DNA of 64,000 nucleotides from an uncultured Lachnospiraceae bacterium (GTDB lineage: Bacteria; Bacillota; Clostridia; Lachnospirales; Lachnospiraceae): positions 81,929 through 145,928 of the forward strand of contig CAJUGJ010000006.1 in assembly GCA_910586015.1 (NCBI GenBank), in the 5' to 3' direction. Both the position numbers and the translations under genes were made by a program. The notes under the pieces are model-generated. The model was given only the letters and a program-made list of their open reading frames with translations, had not been told where the DNA came from and ran no database searches. Below are positions 27,473 to 36,156 of this stretch, piece after piece. Position 1 is the stretch's first letter. Each line of letters begins with the position of its first letter.

Positions 27473-28978
27473 ATGATTTCTTTCATTCCTGTCATTTTAA
27501 CTTTTATACTTGTGGTTTTTGGAGGATATATTGGTTTAAAACGGGGTTTTCAAAAAAGTATAATTCGTGTCATTACACTGTTAACTGTTCTTATACTTTT
27601 TTTAAATCTTCTGCCTTTTTTTACAGAACAGCTTTTATTATCTTTTGCAAAATGGACAAAACTACACACACAGTCCGAGCAATCACTTAATTTTTTAATT
27701 CAAAAGCAACTTACTCCTTATTTTTCTTCAGAAAATACTGCCCTGTTAAGTAAGCCTATTTATGCTACATTACTCTCTTGTGCAATTCCATATTTTATTG
27801 CTATTTTTTATCTGCCAGTCCACTTTCTTTCTTGGATTATTTATCTTACTATTATTGTTGCTCTACCTCCGTCTAAACGCAGACAGTGGAAAAAAAGTAG
27901 TAAAAATGGGATTTCAAAATTTTCTGGAAGTTTGATTAGTATGGTTTGTGCTTTATTTAGCAGTATGTTTTTGCTGTTTCCGTTTATTATAAACAGCAAA
28001 ATACTTCAACAGATAAAACAACCTTTTTTAGAAGAACAGAGTAATATTCAAGAAGTTGCTGCTTGTTATATGAATAGTCCTATTGCTCCTTTTTACCAAA
28101 CAATAGGACTAGAACAGTTTGCTTTGGAAGTAAACCGTTTTCATGCCACTGTGACGGTTGATTCTAAAACATATCTTAATGAGAGGGAGCTTCCAATTTG
28201 GCTATCAGAACTTTTTACTCTTTCCAATATTTATACAAATCTTACTTCAGACAAAACAGATACTATAGTATTATCAAATCTCCATTCTGCCTTTACACAA
28301 TTTTATGAATTTCCCTATTTTAAAGATCAAGATAAACTTTCGATTTTAAAGGATATCAAACATTTGATGTTAAGTTTTTTGCATGGAACAGGAATGATTA
28401 CAGAACAATCCGAAATGATTGTACAATTTTTAAAACAGATGGAATATGAAGATTTTTCTTTATTAAAAGCAGATACCGAAATTTATTTTGAAATTTTAGA
28501 TTATTTTTTATCTTTTGATGAACCAAATGTTCTTTTATCTGATCAAAATCATGCTCAAATCCTATCCAAACAGATCTGTCGTCTTTCGAATGCTCCTGTT
28601 TTACTTCCTGTTTGGATCAATTATCTCGTAGATAAGCTAACTAATAGTAAAATCCCAAAGCTAATCGATGGAGAAACTTTTCGAGCAGAACTTGTTAAAC
28701 TAGAAACAGACTCTACACCTGTTTTTCAAAATCAAACTTTACAACAATTTAAAAAGACAATGCAGAATTCTTTTACAGAAACTCTTTATGAAATCTATCT
28801 TGAGCCGTTATTAAACCTTCTTTATCAAATTCGGTTTCCAGAAACAGATAACTTTTCTGTCTTTCGTAAGAATGTATTTGATTTGCTTGTAAAACTACAG
28901 AAAAATCCACTCATAGGCATTTGGAATTATACTACACTTCATAACTATTCCAGAAGTCAGCTTTCTATTATTCCTTAG
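27473..28978 (+). CDS. CvpA-like membrane protein with large C-terminal extension
   Basis: 501 residues, RBS GGAGG. The first 165 residues resemble a CvpA/colicin V production-type membrane domain (GGYIGLKRGFQKSIIRVI, then spans at about 5-22, 33-50, 97-125 and 150-172). The remaining 330 residues are soluble, helical and unrecognised. It is the only plus-strand gene of this area and its last bases overlap the convergent thioesterase gene by 4. Likely a cell-envelope protein; role unknown. Confidence 0.65.
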   Translation: MISFIPVILTFILVVFGGYIGLKRGFQKSIIRVITLLTVLILFLNLLPFFTEQLLLSFAKWTKLHTQSEQSLNFLIQKQLTPYFSSENTALLSKPIYATLLSCAIPYFIAIFYLPVHFLSWIIYLTIIVALPPSKRRQWKKSSKNGISKFSGSLISMVCALFSSMFLLFPFIINSKILQQIKQPFLEEQSNIQEVAACYMNSPIAPFYQTIGLEQFALEVNRFHATVTVDSKTYLNERELPIWLSELFTLSNIYTNLTSDKTDTIVLSNLHSAFTQFYEFPYFKDQDKLSILKDIKHLMLSFLHGTGMITEQSEMIVQFLKQMEYEDFSLLKADTEIYFEILDYFLSFDEPNVLLSDQNHAQILSKQICRLSNAPVLLPVWINYLVDKLTNSKIPKLIDGETFRAELVKLETDSTPVFQNQTLQQFKKTMQNSFTETLYEIYLEPLLNLLYQIRFPETDNFSVFRKNVFDLLVKLQKNPLIGIWNYTTLHNYSRSQLSIIP

Positions 28979-29442
28979 TATATGTTTTCAACTGAAACTT
29001 GTTTTAAAAGATCAAAGCCTACTAAATACTGCATCAAATCATATAGTTTTGGATAATCTTTTTTTAATCGAATTGGTTTATAATCCATTCCCAAAAAACA
29101 GTGTTTACTTTCTCCTGTCGTTTTAAGTTCTCTGGTATTTGCATCTAAAATCTGATAGGATACCTTAAATTTTACGCCTGAAAATTCTTCAATTTTGGGA
29201 ATGATATAAACTTCATCATTAAAATGAACCATGGATAGATATTCACAGTTTATAGACAATACAGGACTTAAAATTCCCTCTTTTTCCATAATCTGATATC
29301 CAAATCCTACTTGTTCTAAAAAATCAATTCTTGCTTCTTCAAACCAACGAATATAATTTGAATGATGAATAATTTTCATCTGATCTGTTTCATAATAATA
29401 AGCTTTTCTTTTATAAAGATGAAATTGCTGTTTATTTTTCAT
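28975..29442 (-). CDS. YbgC/FadM-type acyl-CoA thioesterase
   Basis: 155 residues of hotdog fold. The motif YETDQMKIIHHSNYIRWFEEAR matches the catalytic D-x(6,7)-H-x2-Y-x3-FE-x-AR region of 4-hydroxybenzoyl-CoA thioesterase-like enzymes. It probably hydrolyses acyl-CoA or acyl carrier protein thioesters; the substrate cannot be told. RBS AAAGGAAACAATA. Confidence 0.9.
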   Translation of the reverse strand: MKNKQQFHLYKRKAYYYETDQMKIIHHSNYIRWFEEARIDFLEQVGFGYQIMEKEGILSPVLSINCEYLSMVHFNDEVYIIPKIEEFSGVKFKVSYQILDANTRELKTTGESKHCFLGMDYKPIRLKKDYPKLYDLMQYLVGFDLLKQVSVENIY

Positions 29443-29468
29443 TATTGTTTCCTTTCATTATATTGAAG

Positions 29469-29537
29469 ATAGGAGCTGTTACAAAATAAAATTTTTCTAC
29501 CTATATGGTAGTCAAAATCTATTTTGGCAGCTCCTAT
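29469..29537 (-). terminator. Multi-stem hairpin between NUDIX and thioesterase genes
   Basis: An outer perfect 10-base stem ATAGGAGCTG/CAGCTCCTAT encloses CAAAATA/TATTTTG pairing and an inner CTACC-TATA-TGGTAG hairpin. It lies just after the NUDIX gene, so termination is likely, but the complexity could also mark a small RNA or a repeat element. No strong T tract follows. Confidence 0.5.
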
Positions 29538-29540
29538 TGT

Positions 29541-29993
29541 TTAAAAATATTTCCTACATCCCCAGAGATTACTCCTTTTTAAATCTACATATTCTTCATA
29601 CGCTCGTTCTAAAATTTGCTTTTCATTTGAAAATTTGAGCAGATGATATGCTTCATGAAACTTATAATATCCGGAATCCATGAAATATTCTTCTCTTTGT
29701 GGTTTGCTGTAATAGCTATCCGACATCATCAGGTACCAGTGTACATCCTTCATCACAGTATTCTGCGGGGTATTAAACGTATAGTGACTTTTACCGACAT
29801 ACTTAATAATGGAGGCATTAACTCCTGTTTCTTCCCGCACCTCCCGAACCGCAGTTTCCTTATACTCTTCACCTTCCTCTACCGTTCCCTTCGGAAGTAC
29901 CCAACCTTCATACTTATTTTTATAATTTTTATAAAGTAATAGGATCTTCCCTCGGAAAATAACTACACCACCACAGCTCGTTGCTTCAATCAT
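29541..29993 (-). CDS. NUDIX hydrolase
   Basis: 150 residues starting MIEATSCGGVV; the ATG at 29993 has AGGAGG 8 bases before it, better than the ATG at 30020. The NUDIX box is complete (G-x5-E-x7-REVREETG within GTVEEGEEYKETAVREVREE). The enzyme hydrolyses a nucleoside diphosphate linked to another group, perhaps a diadenosine polyphosphate or oxidised nucleotide. The C-terminus is longer than the minimal fold. It stands alone. Confidence 0.9.
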   Translation of the reverse strand: MIEATSCGGVVIFRGKILLLYKNYKNKYEGWVLPKGTVEEGEEYKETAVREVREETGVNASIIKYVGKSHYTFNTPQNTVMKDVHWYLMMSDSYYSKPQREEYFMDSGYYKFHEAYHLLKFSNEKQILERAYEEYVDLKRSNLWGCRKYF

Positions 29994-30153
29994 CGCAAAT
30001 CCTCCTGTTTTCTGGTGCATCTTAGCCTGTCTAACAGTATACTACAAACAGGTGGTGATTTCAACTAAATTTACAGATGAATTTTCAGTAAATTTCACCA
30101 ACAACAGAATTATTTTTCGGGGAAATTCTTCTATTTACCTATGTTTTTTTCCT

Positions 30154-30483
30154 TTACTTTGTAAGGAATTTTAAAAGATAAGCAAAAATTCGGTGTAAAA
30201 ATTGCTCTTTTTGATCTTTTGTACAATTTGCTATAAAATATTCGACATCAAATTCTTTTGGTCCTTTTCCAGTTAAAAGATAGGTAGGATCAATTCCATA
30301 ACTCTGATATAAAATAATTAATTTATTCGCAGAAAGTCCTGTTGATCCAAGTTCATATTTTCGATAATGTTCTTCTGTTACTTTGAGTGTTTCTGCAAAA
30401 TCTACCTGACGATACCCTAAATTCGTTCTCGCCTCTTTTAATCGTCTCCCAACCTGAATATTATTATCTTTTCCTTCTAACAT
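30154..30483 (-). CDS. XRE-family transcriptional regulator
   Basis: 109 residues beginning MLEGKDNN; the ATG at 30483 is preferred as GGAGGAAAAAGGT directly precedes it. Helix-turn-helix at about 10-65 (LKEARTNLGYRQVDFAETLKVTEEHYRKYELG), then a short helical C-terminus with KDQKEQFLHRI. The wording YGIDPTYLLTGKGP is typical of small phage-type or conserved clostridial regulators. Targets unknown. Confidence 0.8.
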   Translation of the reverse strand: MLEGKDNNIQVGRRLKEARTNLGYRQVDFAETLKVTEEHYRKYELGSTGLSANKLIILYQSYGIDPTYLLTGKGPKEFDVEYFIANCTKDQKEQFLHRIFAYLLKFLTK

Positions 30484-30615
30484 ACCTTTTTCCTCCATTG
30501 TGTATTTACGCTCATAATAACAATGGAAGTAAGAAATCAACAGAATAGAAAGAACCCTATTCATAATTATTTTTTGATCTGTTAATATTTTAATACTTTT
30601 TTAGTATATAAAAAA

Positions 30616-31839
30616 CTATTTTTGTATAAAACGGGAAGATATAAAAGGACATTCTTCATCACCATCATAAAAATTACCTCTCTGTGCCATAATAATCGCT
30701 CTACAACTTGCACATCCATTTACATAATTACATGCTTTGCATGGTAGACCAATAGATGAATTCATCTGTCGAAAGTCTTCTAAGATTTTAGAATGATACC
30801 ATGTTTCTTTTAAACTCTTACTTTTTTCTTGAAAGAATACATGACTACATGGTTTTAAAAATCCTTGTGCGTCTACTGCTAAAAATCTTCTTCCTGCACC
30901 ACATCCAGTAAAATTTCCTTGCCTTTTATTGAGATGACATAGTAGAAAAGAAAATGCAGAATCTACTTTTATAGCAATTCCACTTACACCACGAACCATT
31001 GCCGCTAATTTCAAAAGTTTCTCTTTTGACAGTCGAACTTTTTTGTACTCTTCTTTTTTGGAAGGCTTATAACGTAATATATTTATATTTTGTGCTTCAA
31101 CCGCTTTTGCTAAATCAACAAGAGATGGGAAATCATCGATATTATCCATTCGTGCAACCCAATTAATTCCATAGGAAAGTGTTAAATTTCCTTCTTTTTT
31201 TTGTTGTTTTAATAGTTGTAATGCTTCTATTCCATAAAAAAAACCATCTCTAGAATAATTGTGGATTTCTTTTCTAGAACCTCCTAAAGAAATTTGAATA
31301 TGATTTAATCCTAAAGTTTTAAGCTCATTTAACCGTTGTTTAGAAAGTCCATTTCCACTGGTTGTAATAGAACAAGCCATTTTATATTGAACTGTTTTTG
31401 CAATAGCCTGTGATAGATAAGGATATAATAAAGGTTCTCCTCCTCCAAATGCAATTTGAAATACCCCAAATTCTGCTGCCTGATACAAAATATCTTCTAA
31501 TATTTCTTTTGGTAATTCTTTATCGGATACCGATTTATAACATTGTGGACAATTTAATGTACATCTTTCTGTTAATTCTATATGCAGGCTTTCTGGTGCA
31601 CAAAAAGAATGAAGTGGAGCTGTTTTTTTCTTTGCTAACAAGGCTTGTTCTCTTATTTGTTCTTTTTGATTATCCTCTAAAATTCCAAGTTGTCTTAAAC
31701 GTTTAGAAAATTCATTTTCTTTTCCATTTGTCCATTGAATCAAAACTTCTAACTCTTCTCCATTTATATATGCGGTTCGTGCTGTGGATCTTTGAAAAAA
31801 CATCAACGCATTTTGTTCTGCTCTCACATTAATCTTCAT
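30616..31839 (-). CDS. Radical SAM enzyme with SPASM-type C-terminus, likely peptide maturase
   Basis: 407 residues. The N-terminal 70 residues resemble a PqqD-like recognition element (AYINGEELEVLIQW, RLRQLGILED). The radical SAM core has the CTLNCPQC cluster motif (CxxxCxxC) and FGGGEPLLYP for S-adenosylmethionine binding. The C-terminal auxiliary cluster region has CGAGRRFLAVDAQGFLKPC, then CKACNYVNGCASC. This combination marks RiPP or protein-modifying maturases. No precursor peptide gene is apparent. The start (RBS CGGAGAAGAC) overlaps the 3' end of the upstream unknown gene by 11 bases, so the two are coupled. Confidence 0.85.
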   Translation of the reverse strand: MKINVRAEQNALMFFQRSTARTAYINGEELEVLIQWTNGKENEFSKRLRQLGILEDNQKEQIREQALLAKKKTAPLHSFCAPESLHIELTERCTLNCPQCYKSVSDKELPKEILEDILYQAAEFGVFQIAFGGGEPLLYPYLSQAIAKTVQYKMACSITTSGNGLSKQRLNELKTLGLNHIQISLGGSRKEIHNYSRDGFFYGIEALQLLKQQKKEGNLTLSYGINWVARMDNIDDFPSLVDLAKAVEAQNINILRYKPSKKEEYKKVRLSKEKLLKLAAMVRGVSGIAIKVDSAFSFLLCHLNKRQGNFTGCGAGRRFLAVDAQGFLKPCSHVFFQEKSKSLKETWYHSKILEDFRQMNSSIGLPCKACNYVNGCASCRAIIMAQRGNFYDGDEECPFISSRFIQK

Positions 31840-33028
31840 GTCTTCTCCGATATGTTTCTGCCTTTATTTCTTCTAACTGTCCTGTTTGCATCAGTTCTAA
31901 TAAGTTGCAAAAGTACGGCTTAATTTGATAAAAGATTCGAAATTGTGCATAAATCTTTTGGTCATGTTTAGAAAAACAAAAATATCCAAAACAATTCTCT
32001 TCTTTATATTCTTTCATATCTTTTTCGATAATAGGAAAAGCCATTTTACAGACTTGATAATTTTTAGGCTCTGGAATCAGAATATGAATAGCTGTCTTTC
32101 TAATAATTTCAAAATTATTTATTTCACTGTTTAAAACCTGTTCTACTAACTCTATATACTCAGAAAAAGAATACCCCTTTAATTTGTCACGTCTTTTCTC
32201 ATCTAAAAAAGATGGACAATCCATACATAGGATAAACTCTTTTATACGCTCATAGAACCATTTATTTTTCTTAAAATAAGAGATTGCTGGACACAAAATA
32301 TCGTATTCACAAAGGCGTTTTATTGTATTTTTTATACTATAGACAACCGGTAACTCTATTTGTTCAAAGCTATAAAGAGAATCTGAATACGTACAGCCTC
32401 CTAGCCATTCTCCTGTGCAGTCTAAACCTCCATAAGTAGCAATAGATGGAAAGTTATCCTTTAAATAATCAACTAAATAAATAGCATATTCATAATAAAA
32501 GCCCGGCCCAACATTTAATTCAACATAAGGCATTGCCTGATCATGAAACTGAAACCATTCTATATTTGTCATATAACCATCTACGAATTCTTCATCATAA
32601 GTAATTTTGTTATTGCTAATACAAAGGACTACTGTCATCTCTCCACGGGTATAATAATCCTGTTTAAATGGTGGAGTACATGGATGTTCTACCTTCCCAT
32701 ATGCCTCCTCTTTTGGTTCTCTTCTTTTACTAATAGAATAAATTTCATTTCGTAAAGATTCCTCTAATTCTTCTGGATGAAGACAATTTATAGTAATCTC
32801 TATAGGTGGATAGTCTCCAGAAAGCACTTTCTCCCTTAACTCTTCTATCGATAAAATGTTTTTTATTCTTCCTTTATAAAATGTAATCTCTGGACTTTTC
32901 TTTCTATCAAGTAAAGGATTTTTTAAAAATATATCAACCAGTTCCATTATCTGTACATTCTCTGGCAGTATAATACTAAAATCCGTATCCGATCCATCAA
33001 TCTCATATCCATCCCAATATATAAACAT
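31829..33028 (-). CDS. Unknown 399-residue partner of the radical SAM enzyme
   Basis: I do not recognise a family. The protein is soluble with no signal peptide. Residues 1-85 look like a small beta domain (FIYWDGYEIDGSDTDFSI). Residues about 130-220 are aromatic and acidic (TRGEMTVVLCISNNKITYDEE, NVGPGFYYEYAIYLVDYL), followed by LDCTGEWLGGCTYSDS and a largely helical C-terminus with several Cys. It is translationally coupled to the radical SAM gene, so it may be its substrate, a leader-binding partner or a second enzyme. Its ribosome binding site (AAAGGA) lies in the arm of a long palindrome. Confidence 0.6.
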   Translation of the reverse strand: MFIYWDGYEIDGSDTDFSIILPENVQIMELVDIFLKNPLLDRKKSPEITFYKGRIKNILSIEELREKVLSGDYPPIEITINCLHPEELEESLRNEIYSISKRREPKEEAYGKVEHPCTPPFKQDYYTRGEMTVVLCISNNKITYDEEFVDGYMTNIEWFQFHDQAMPYVELNVGPGFYYEYAIYLVDYLKDNFPSIATYGGLDCTGEWLGGCTYSDSLYSFEQIELPVVYSIKNTIKRLCEYDILCPAISYFKKNKWFYERIKEFILCMDCPSFLDEKRRDKLKGYSFSEYIELVEQVLNSEINNFEIIRKTAIHILIPEPKNYQVCKMAFPIIEKDMKEYKEENCFGYFCFSKHDQKIYAQFRIFYQIKPYFCNLLELMQTGQLEEIKAETYRRRHED

Positions 33029-33032
33029 AAAA

Positions 33033-33093
33033 TTTCCTTTCCCAAATAGTATAGTATTTATAATACATATATTATACTATTTAGGAAAGGAAA
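33033..33093 (-). promoter_or_regulatory. 61-base palindrome over the ribosome binding site of the unknown gene
   Basis: TTTCCTTTCC (33033-33042) pairs with GGAAAGGAAA (33084-33093), AAATAGTATA (33044-33053) with TATACTATTT (33073-33082) and GTATT with AATAC inside. Read on the minus strand, the right arm ends GGGAAAGGAAA four bases before the ATG at 33028 and so contains its Shine-Dalgarno sequence. The loop region also holds TATAAT and TATACT boxes. It may be a terminator of the upstream glycan gene and a translation or promoter switch for the radical SAM operon. Confidence 0.55.
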
Positions 33094-33103
33094 AAACAAT
33101 CCT

Positions 33104-34558
33104 TTATACGTCTTCTAACCAATCAAAAGCAATCTTACTTCTCTCGACAATTTCTAATTTATCTCCAAAATCTTCTCTGATTTTTTGAGTTACTGCATTA
33201 CTTTGTCTAATTACAGATATTATCATACAAATTTCTGATAAATCTAAATCTTTAGCTACCTTTTTCCATTCTTCATAAGATAAAATCGGAATTCCTACTT
33301 TTTTTCTTCCATGTAAAGTATCATTTTTATCAATCCAATAGAGCAGTTGATCATAACCTTCTTTTTTTAGTAATGTATAAAGCATTAGTCCAACTTCCCC
33401 AGCTCCATAAATTACTAATTTCTTCCCTTGTAATTGTTGCACACACTGTTTTACATGCTCTTGTAAACGTTTCTCTACCTGCTTCATTTGAGGATCATCT
33501 TTTATAACATTATAAATATCATTGTAATACATATTTCCAATGTCTTTTTTTATACAATCTAATCCTAAATATCTATCTCTTTCTCTATCATATTGTTCTG
33601 TATCAAATACTTGATTAAACTCTTTTAGTTTTCCAATAGCATCAAATACTAATATAGTCTTTTTACATTTATCACATTTTCCACAATTAGTTTCTTTTCT
33701 AATACAAACATGTAAATATTTCTTTGCAAGTGGAAATGAAGATACCTGTTGTATCTTTTCAAATCGAGTTTTAGTTGCACCTTCGGAATATAATTTTATA
33801 TTTGGTAAACTAAAACAATCCAAAAGAAGTAAATCGTAATAGGCAGTATCATGTAGATCATTTTCTTTTAAAGAGAAATGGGAAAAATCTGAACCAGAAG
33901 AATAATAGTATACTTTCCAAAGTTTTTGTAGACAAAATACCGCAAACATAGAAGTATACGTATTCGTTAGTAAATGATTTTGAGGAAAAACTTCTGCGAA
34001 GTTAGAATTTGTACTTAATAATTTTAAATTCAACTCTTCTGCTGCTTTTTGAGCTCTCCATATAACGGCTGTTCTAACACTTTCAGCATCATGTGCACTA
34101 TTATAAGCTCCAACATTATTCAGGCAAAGATGGGTTAAATTCATACTTTCAAATTTAGAATTCAAATGATTCATGATCGTATGAAAAGAATCAATTCCAC
34201 AAGAAGCTCCTGTTCCTACTGCACCTGCGGTATCTTTAATATTGTCTATCGTATTTGCATAAATAGTAGGACAATGGAGATTTTTAGCATTTTTTATCAC
34301 GCTAGGAAGAAGAAATTTTTCAATATTATATAGTAACATTTCTGTTATAGGTGCTTTGCAAATAATATCTTCTCCATTTCTCATCGCCCAAGATAACAAG
34401 CCAATTACAAAAGCATCAACTCGATCCGCACATAAATATTGTCCATACTCCTTATCTACTTCAAACCAAATTTCTCGAACCTCTTTACCAACTGTAACAT
34501 TACAAACCAGCCTAGAAGTTTTTTCATTCTCTATTATTTCTGGAATTCCAAGAATCAT
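33104..34558 (-). CDS. PP-loop ATPase-like protein fused to a Rossmann-like domain
   Basis: 484 residues. Residues about 115-125 (GTGASCGIDS) form a PP-loop, the ATP-binding motif of QueC/asparagine synthetase-like enzymes that adenylate a substrate. A NCGKCDKC zinc-type Cys cluster near 288-295 strengthens the QueC/ExsB resemblance. The C-terminal 110 residues (LVIYGAGEVGLMLYTLL, then a sequence ending FDWLEDV) form a Rossmann-like module shared with three other proteins of this cluster. The start overlaps the symporter stop (ATATGATT), so translation is coupled. Substrate and product are unknown; modification of a surface glycan by an adenylated acid is possible. Confidence 0.65.
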   Translation of the reverse strand: MILGIPEIIENEKTSRLVCNVTVGKEVREIWFEVDKEYGQYLCADRVDAFVIGLLSWAMRNGEDIICKAPITEMLLYNIEKFLLPSVIKNAKNLHCPTIYANTIDNIKDTAGAVGTGASCGIDSFHTIMNHLNSKFESMNLTHLCLNNVGAYNSAHDAESVRTAVIWRAQKAAEELNLKLLSTNSNFAEVFPQNHLLTNTYTSMFAVFCLQKLWKVYYYSSGSDFSHFSLKENDLHDTAYYDLLLLDCFSLPNIKLYSEGATKTRFEKIQQVSSFPLAKKYLHVCIRKETNCGKCDKCKKTILVFDAIGKLKEFNQVFDTEQYDRERDRYLGLDCIKKDIGNMYYNDIYNVIKDDPQMKQVEKRLQEHVKQCVQQLQGKKLVIYGAGEVGLMLYTLLKKEGYDQLLYWIDKNDTLHGRKKVGIPILSYEEWKKVAKDLDLSEICMIISVIRQSNAVTQKIREDFGDKLEIVERSKIAFDWLEDV

Positions 34559-35931
34559 ATGTTTATTTCCTCCTCTTTCTTTTTAAAAGAAAATGTTGGT
34601 TTTCCCCAAAGCCGTAATACTTTCATTAAAACTAAAATAACCAAAAAGGTAATGATACATTGAATTAACATAGAAAAAAATGATAATTGTCCTATACTAT
34701 ATCCCAAGATTGCAGTTGTTACAAAGTAGGAAGGTAACATTGCAATATTCATTGCTCCCATCTCTGTTGCAGCAGTTGTTTGTAGATGAGGATCTACAAT
34801 ACGAATCAGAGCAACTCCTGTTGGACAAGTTCCGGTAAGACATCCCCATAGTCCTAATGTACGTTCAAAATCACATCTTCCCCCCAAACGAGAACCAAAA
34901 TATAAAGCAAACATTAATGTTACTACTCCTGTAATAATACAAACTCCAAGTATTGGAAGTATCCACCTACTAATAATTGAAATCTGGATGGACATAAATG
35001 CTCCACAAACTAAAAAGTCTGTACATAATCCAGTAATTCTAGTCTGTAAAATACTATCATGATATTTTTCAATTCCTAGTTTTCTCATAATCCATTTGAC
35101 AAAATATGCACATAACATACCATTTAAAAAGGTCATAGAAGAAAAAGTCTCTCCAAAATACCCTGGAATATAAGAAAATATTTTTCCTAAATATTGTGCA
35201 AGAATAAAACAAAGACCAATTAGTGCAAAATGAAATGCTAAAACATCAATATTTCCACTATAAGTAGTTATCTTACCACACGATTCCTTTTGTTCTTTTG
35301 GAGAATAAATACCCTTTGCTATACTCTCCGTTATGGAACCGGAATATTGAGCTAAACCCTTTTTTATTCCATACTTTGCTATTGGAACTCCTATTAGAAA
35401 AGCAAATAAAAATCCAATAGAGGCATATGTGACAGCAACTTGTGTTGCATTAGACCATCCACCTCTTTCAATAATTGTTCCAAATGCTACCGATTGACCT
35501 GGACCTTGACAAAATGCAAATGGAATCATAAGTCCATATAATCCATCCATTTCAACCCCTGCACCCAAAACAGTTATTGTATAATATCCAATAACTGGCG
35601 TTATCGCATATAAAACTGTCCATATAAATCCCATTCCCATTGAACCTTTAACAATTTCTTTTGAAACTGTATTATCTTTTTTTTCTTCTTTTGAAACACC
35701 TGTTAAACCAATAGAAATAAAGGATAGTGTAAAAAGAAAATTAACTAAATCAGAATAGATCTTATAATCTATATCTGAAACTATATTGCTATTTAGTACA
35801 AGAAACCCAATAATTCCACCAATAACACTAGCTGGCATTAACATTCCTCTTAAAAATTTCACTTTTGCTCTTAATACCATACCAAATAGCAACATAATTG
35901 AAATCCATCCAATTGCCATCATTACTGCCAT
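34555..35931 (-). CDS. Sodium:glutamate symporter-like transporter (GltS family)
   Basis: 458 residues with about eleven hydrophobic spans and the paired family segments MPASVIGGIIGF and FCQGPGQSVAFGTI in the first half and GCLTGTCPTGVALIRI in the second. GltS carriers take up L-glutamate with sodium. The gene is coupled to the PP-loop gene downstream, which raises the possibility that the imported amino acid (or a related acid) is the substrate of that enzyme. RBS AAAGGGAC. Confidence 0.85.
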   Translation of the reverse strand: MAVMMAIGWISIMLLFGMVLRAKVKFLRGMLMPASVIGGIIGFLVLNSNIVSDIDYKIYSDLVNFLFTLSFISIGLTGVSKEEKKDNTVSKEIVKGSMGMGFIWTVLYAITPVIGYYTITVLGAGVEMDGLYGLMIPFAFCQGPGQSVAFGTIIERGGWSNATQVAVTYASIGFLFAFLIGVPIAKYGIKKGLAQYSGSITESIAKGIYSPKEQKESCGKITTYSGNIDVLAFHFALIGLCFILAQYLGKIFSYIPGYFGETFSSMTFLNGMLCAYFVKWIMRKLGIEKYHDSILQTRITGLCTDFLVCGAFMSIQISIISRWILPILGVCIITGVVTLMFALYFGSRLGGRCDFERTLGLWGCLTGTCPTGVALIRIVDPHLQTTAATEMGAMNIAMLPSYFVTTAILGYSIGQLSFFSMLIQCIITFLVILVLMKVLRLWGKPTFSFKKKEEEINI

Positions 35932-36023
35932 TTTGTTTGTCCCTTTCTTTTTATTTTAAAATTATCTCTCCTTTCATTTCATTTACAGTAAGTGTAATTT
36001 TCAATAAGTTACGTTTAACTGTA

Positions 36024-36108
36024 AAAATAAAATTTATATAAGAATTAAGTTTTATAAGTATAGAATTACTCAAATTGTAAAACTACAACTCTTATATAAA
36101 TTTATTTT
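36024..36108 (-). terminator. AT-rich long hairpin after the FrhB-type gene
   Basis: AAAATAAAATTTATATAAGA near 36025-36043 pairs with TCTTATATAAATTTATTTT near 36090-36108 with a bulge, and TTTTATTTTT follows on the minus strand. It separates the FrhB/pyruvyl transferase transcription unit from the symporter gene and is within the symporter's promoter region. Confidence 0.6.
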
Positions 36109-36156
36109 CAAACGTTTAAATTTTTATATCTTTATAATATCAACAAAAATTTACAA

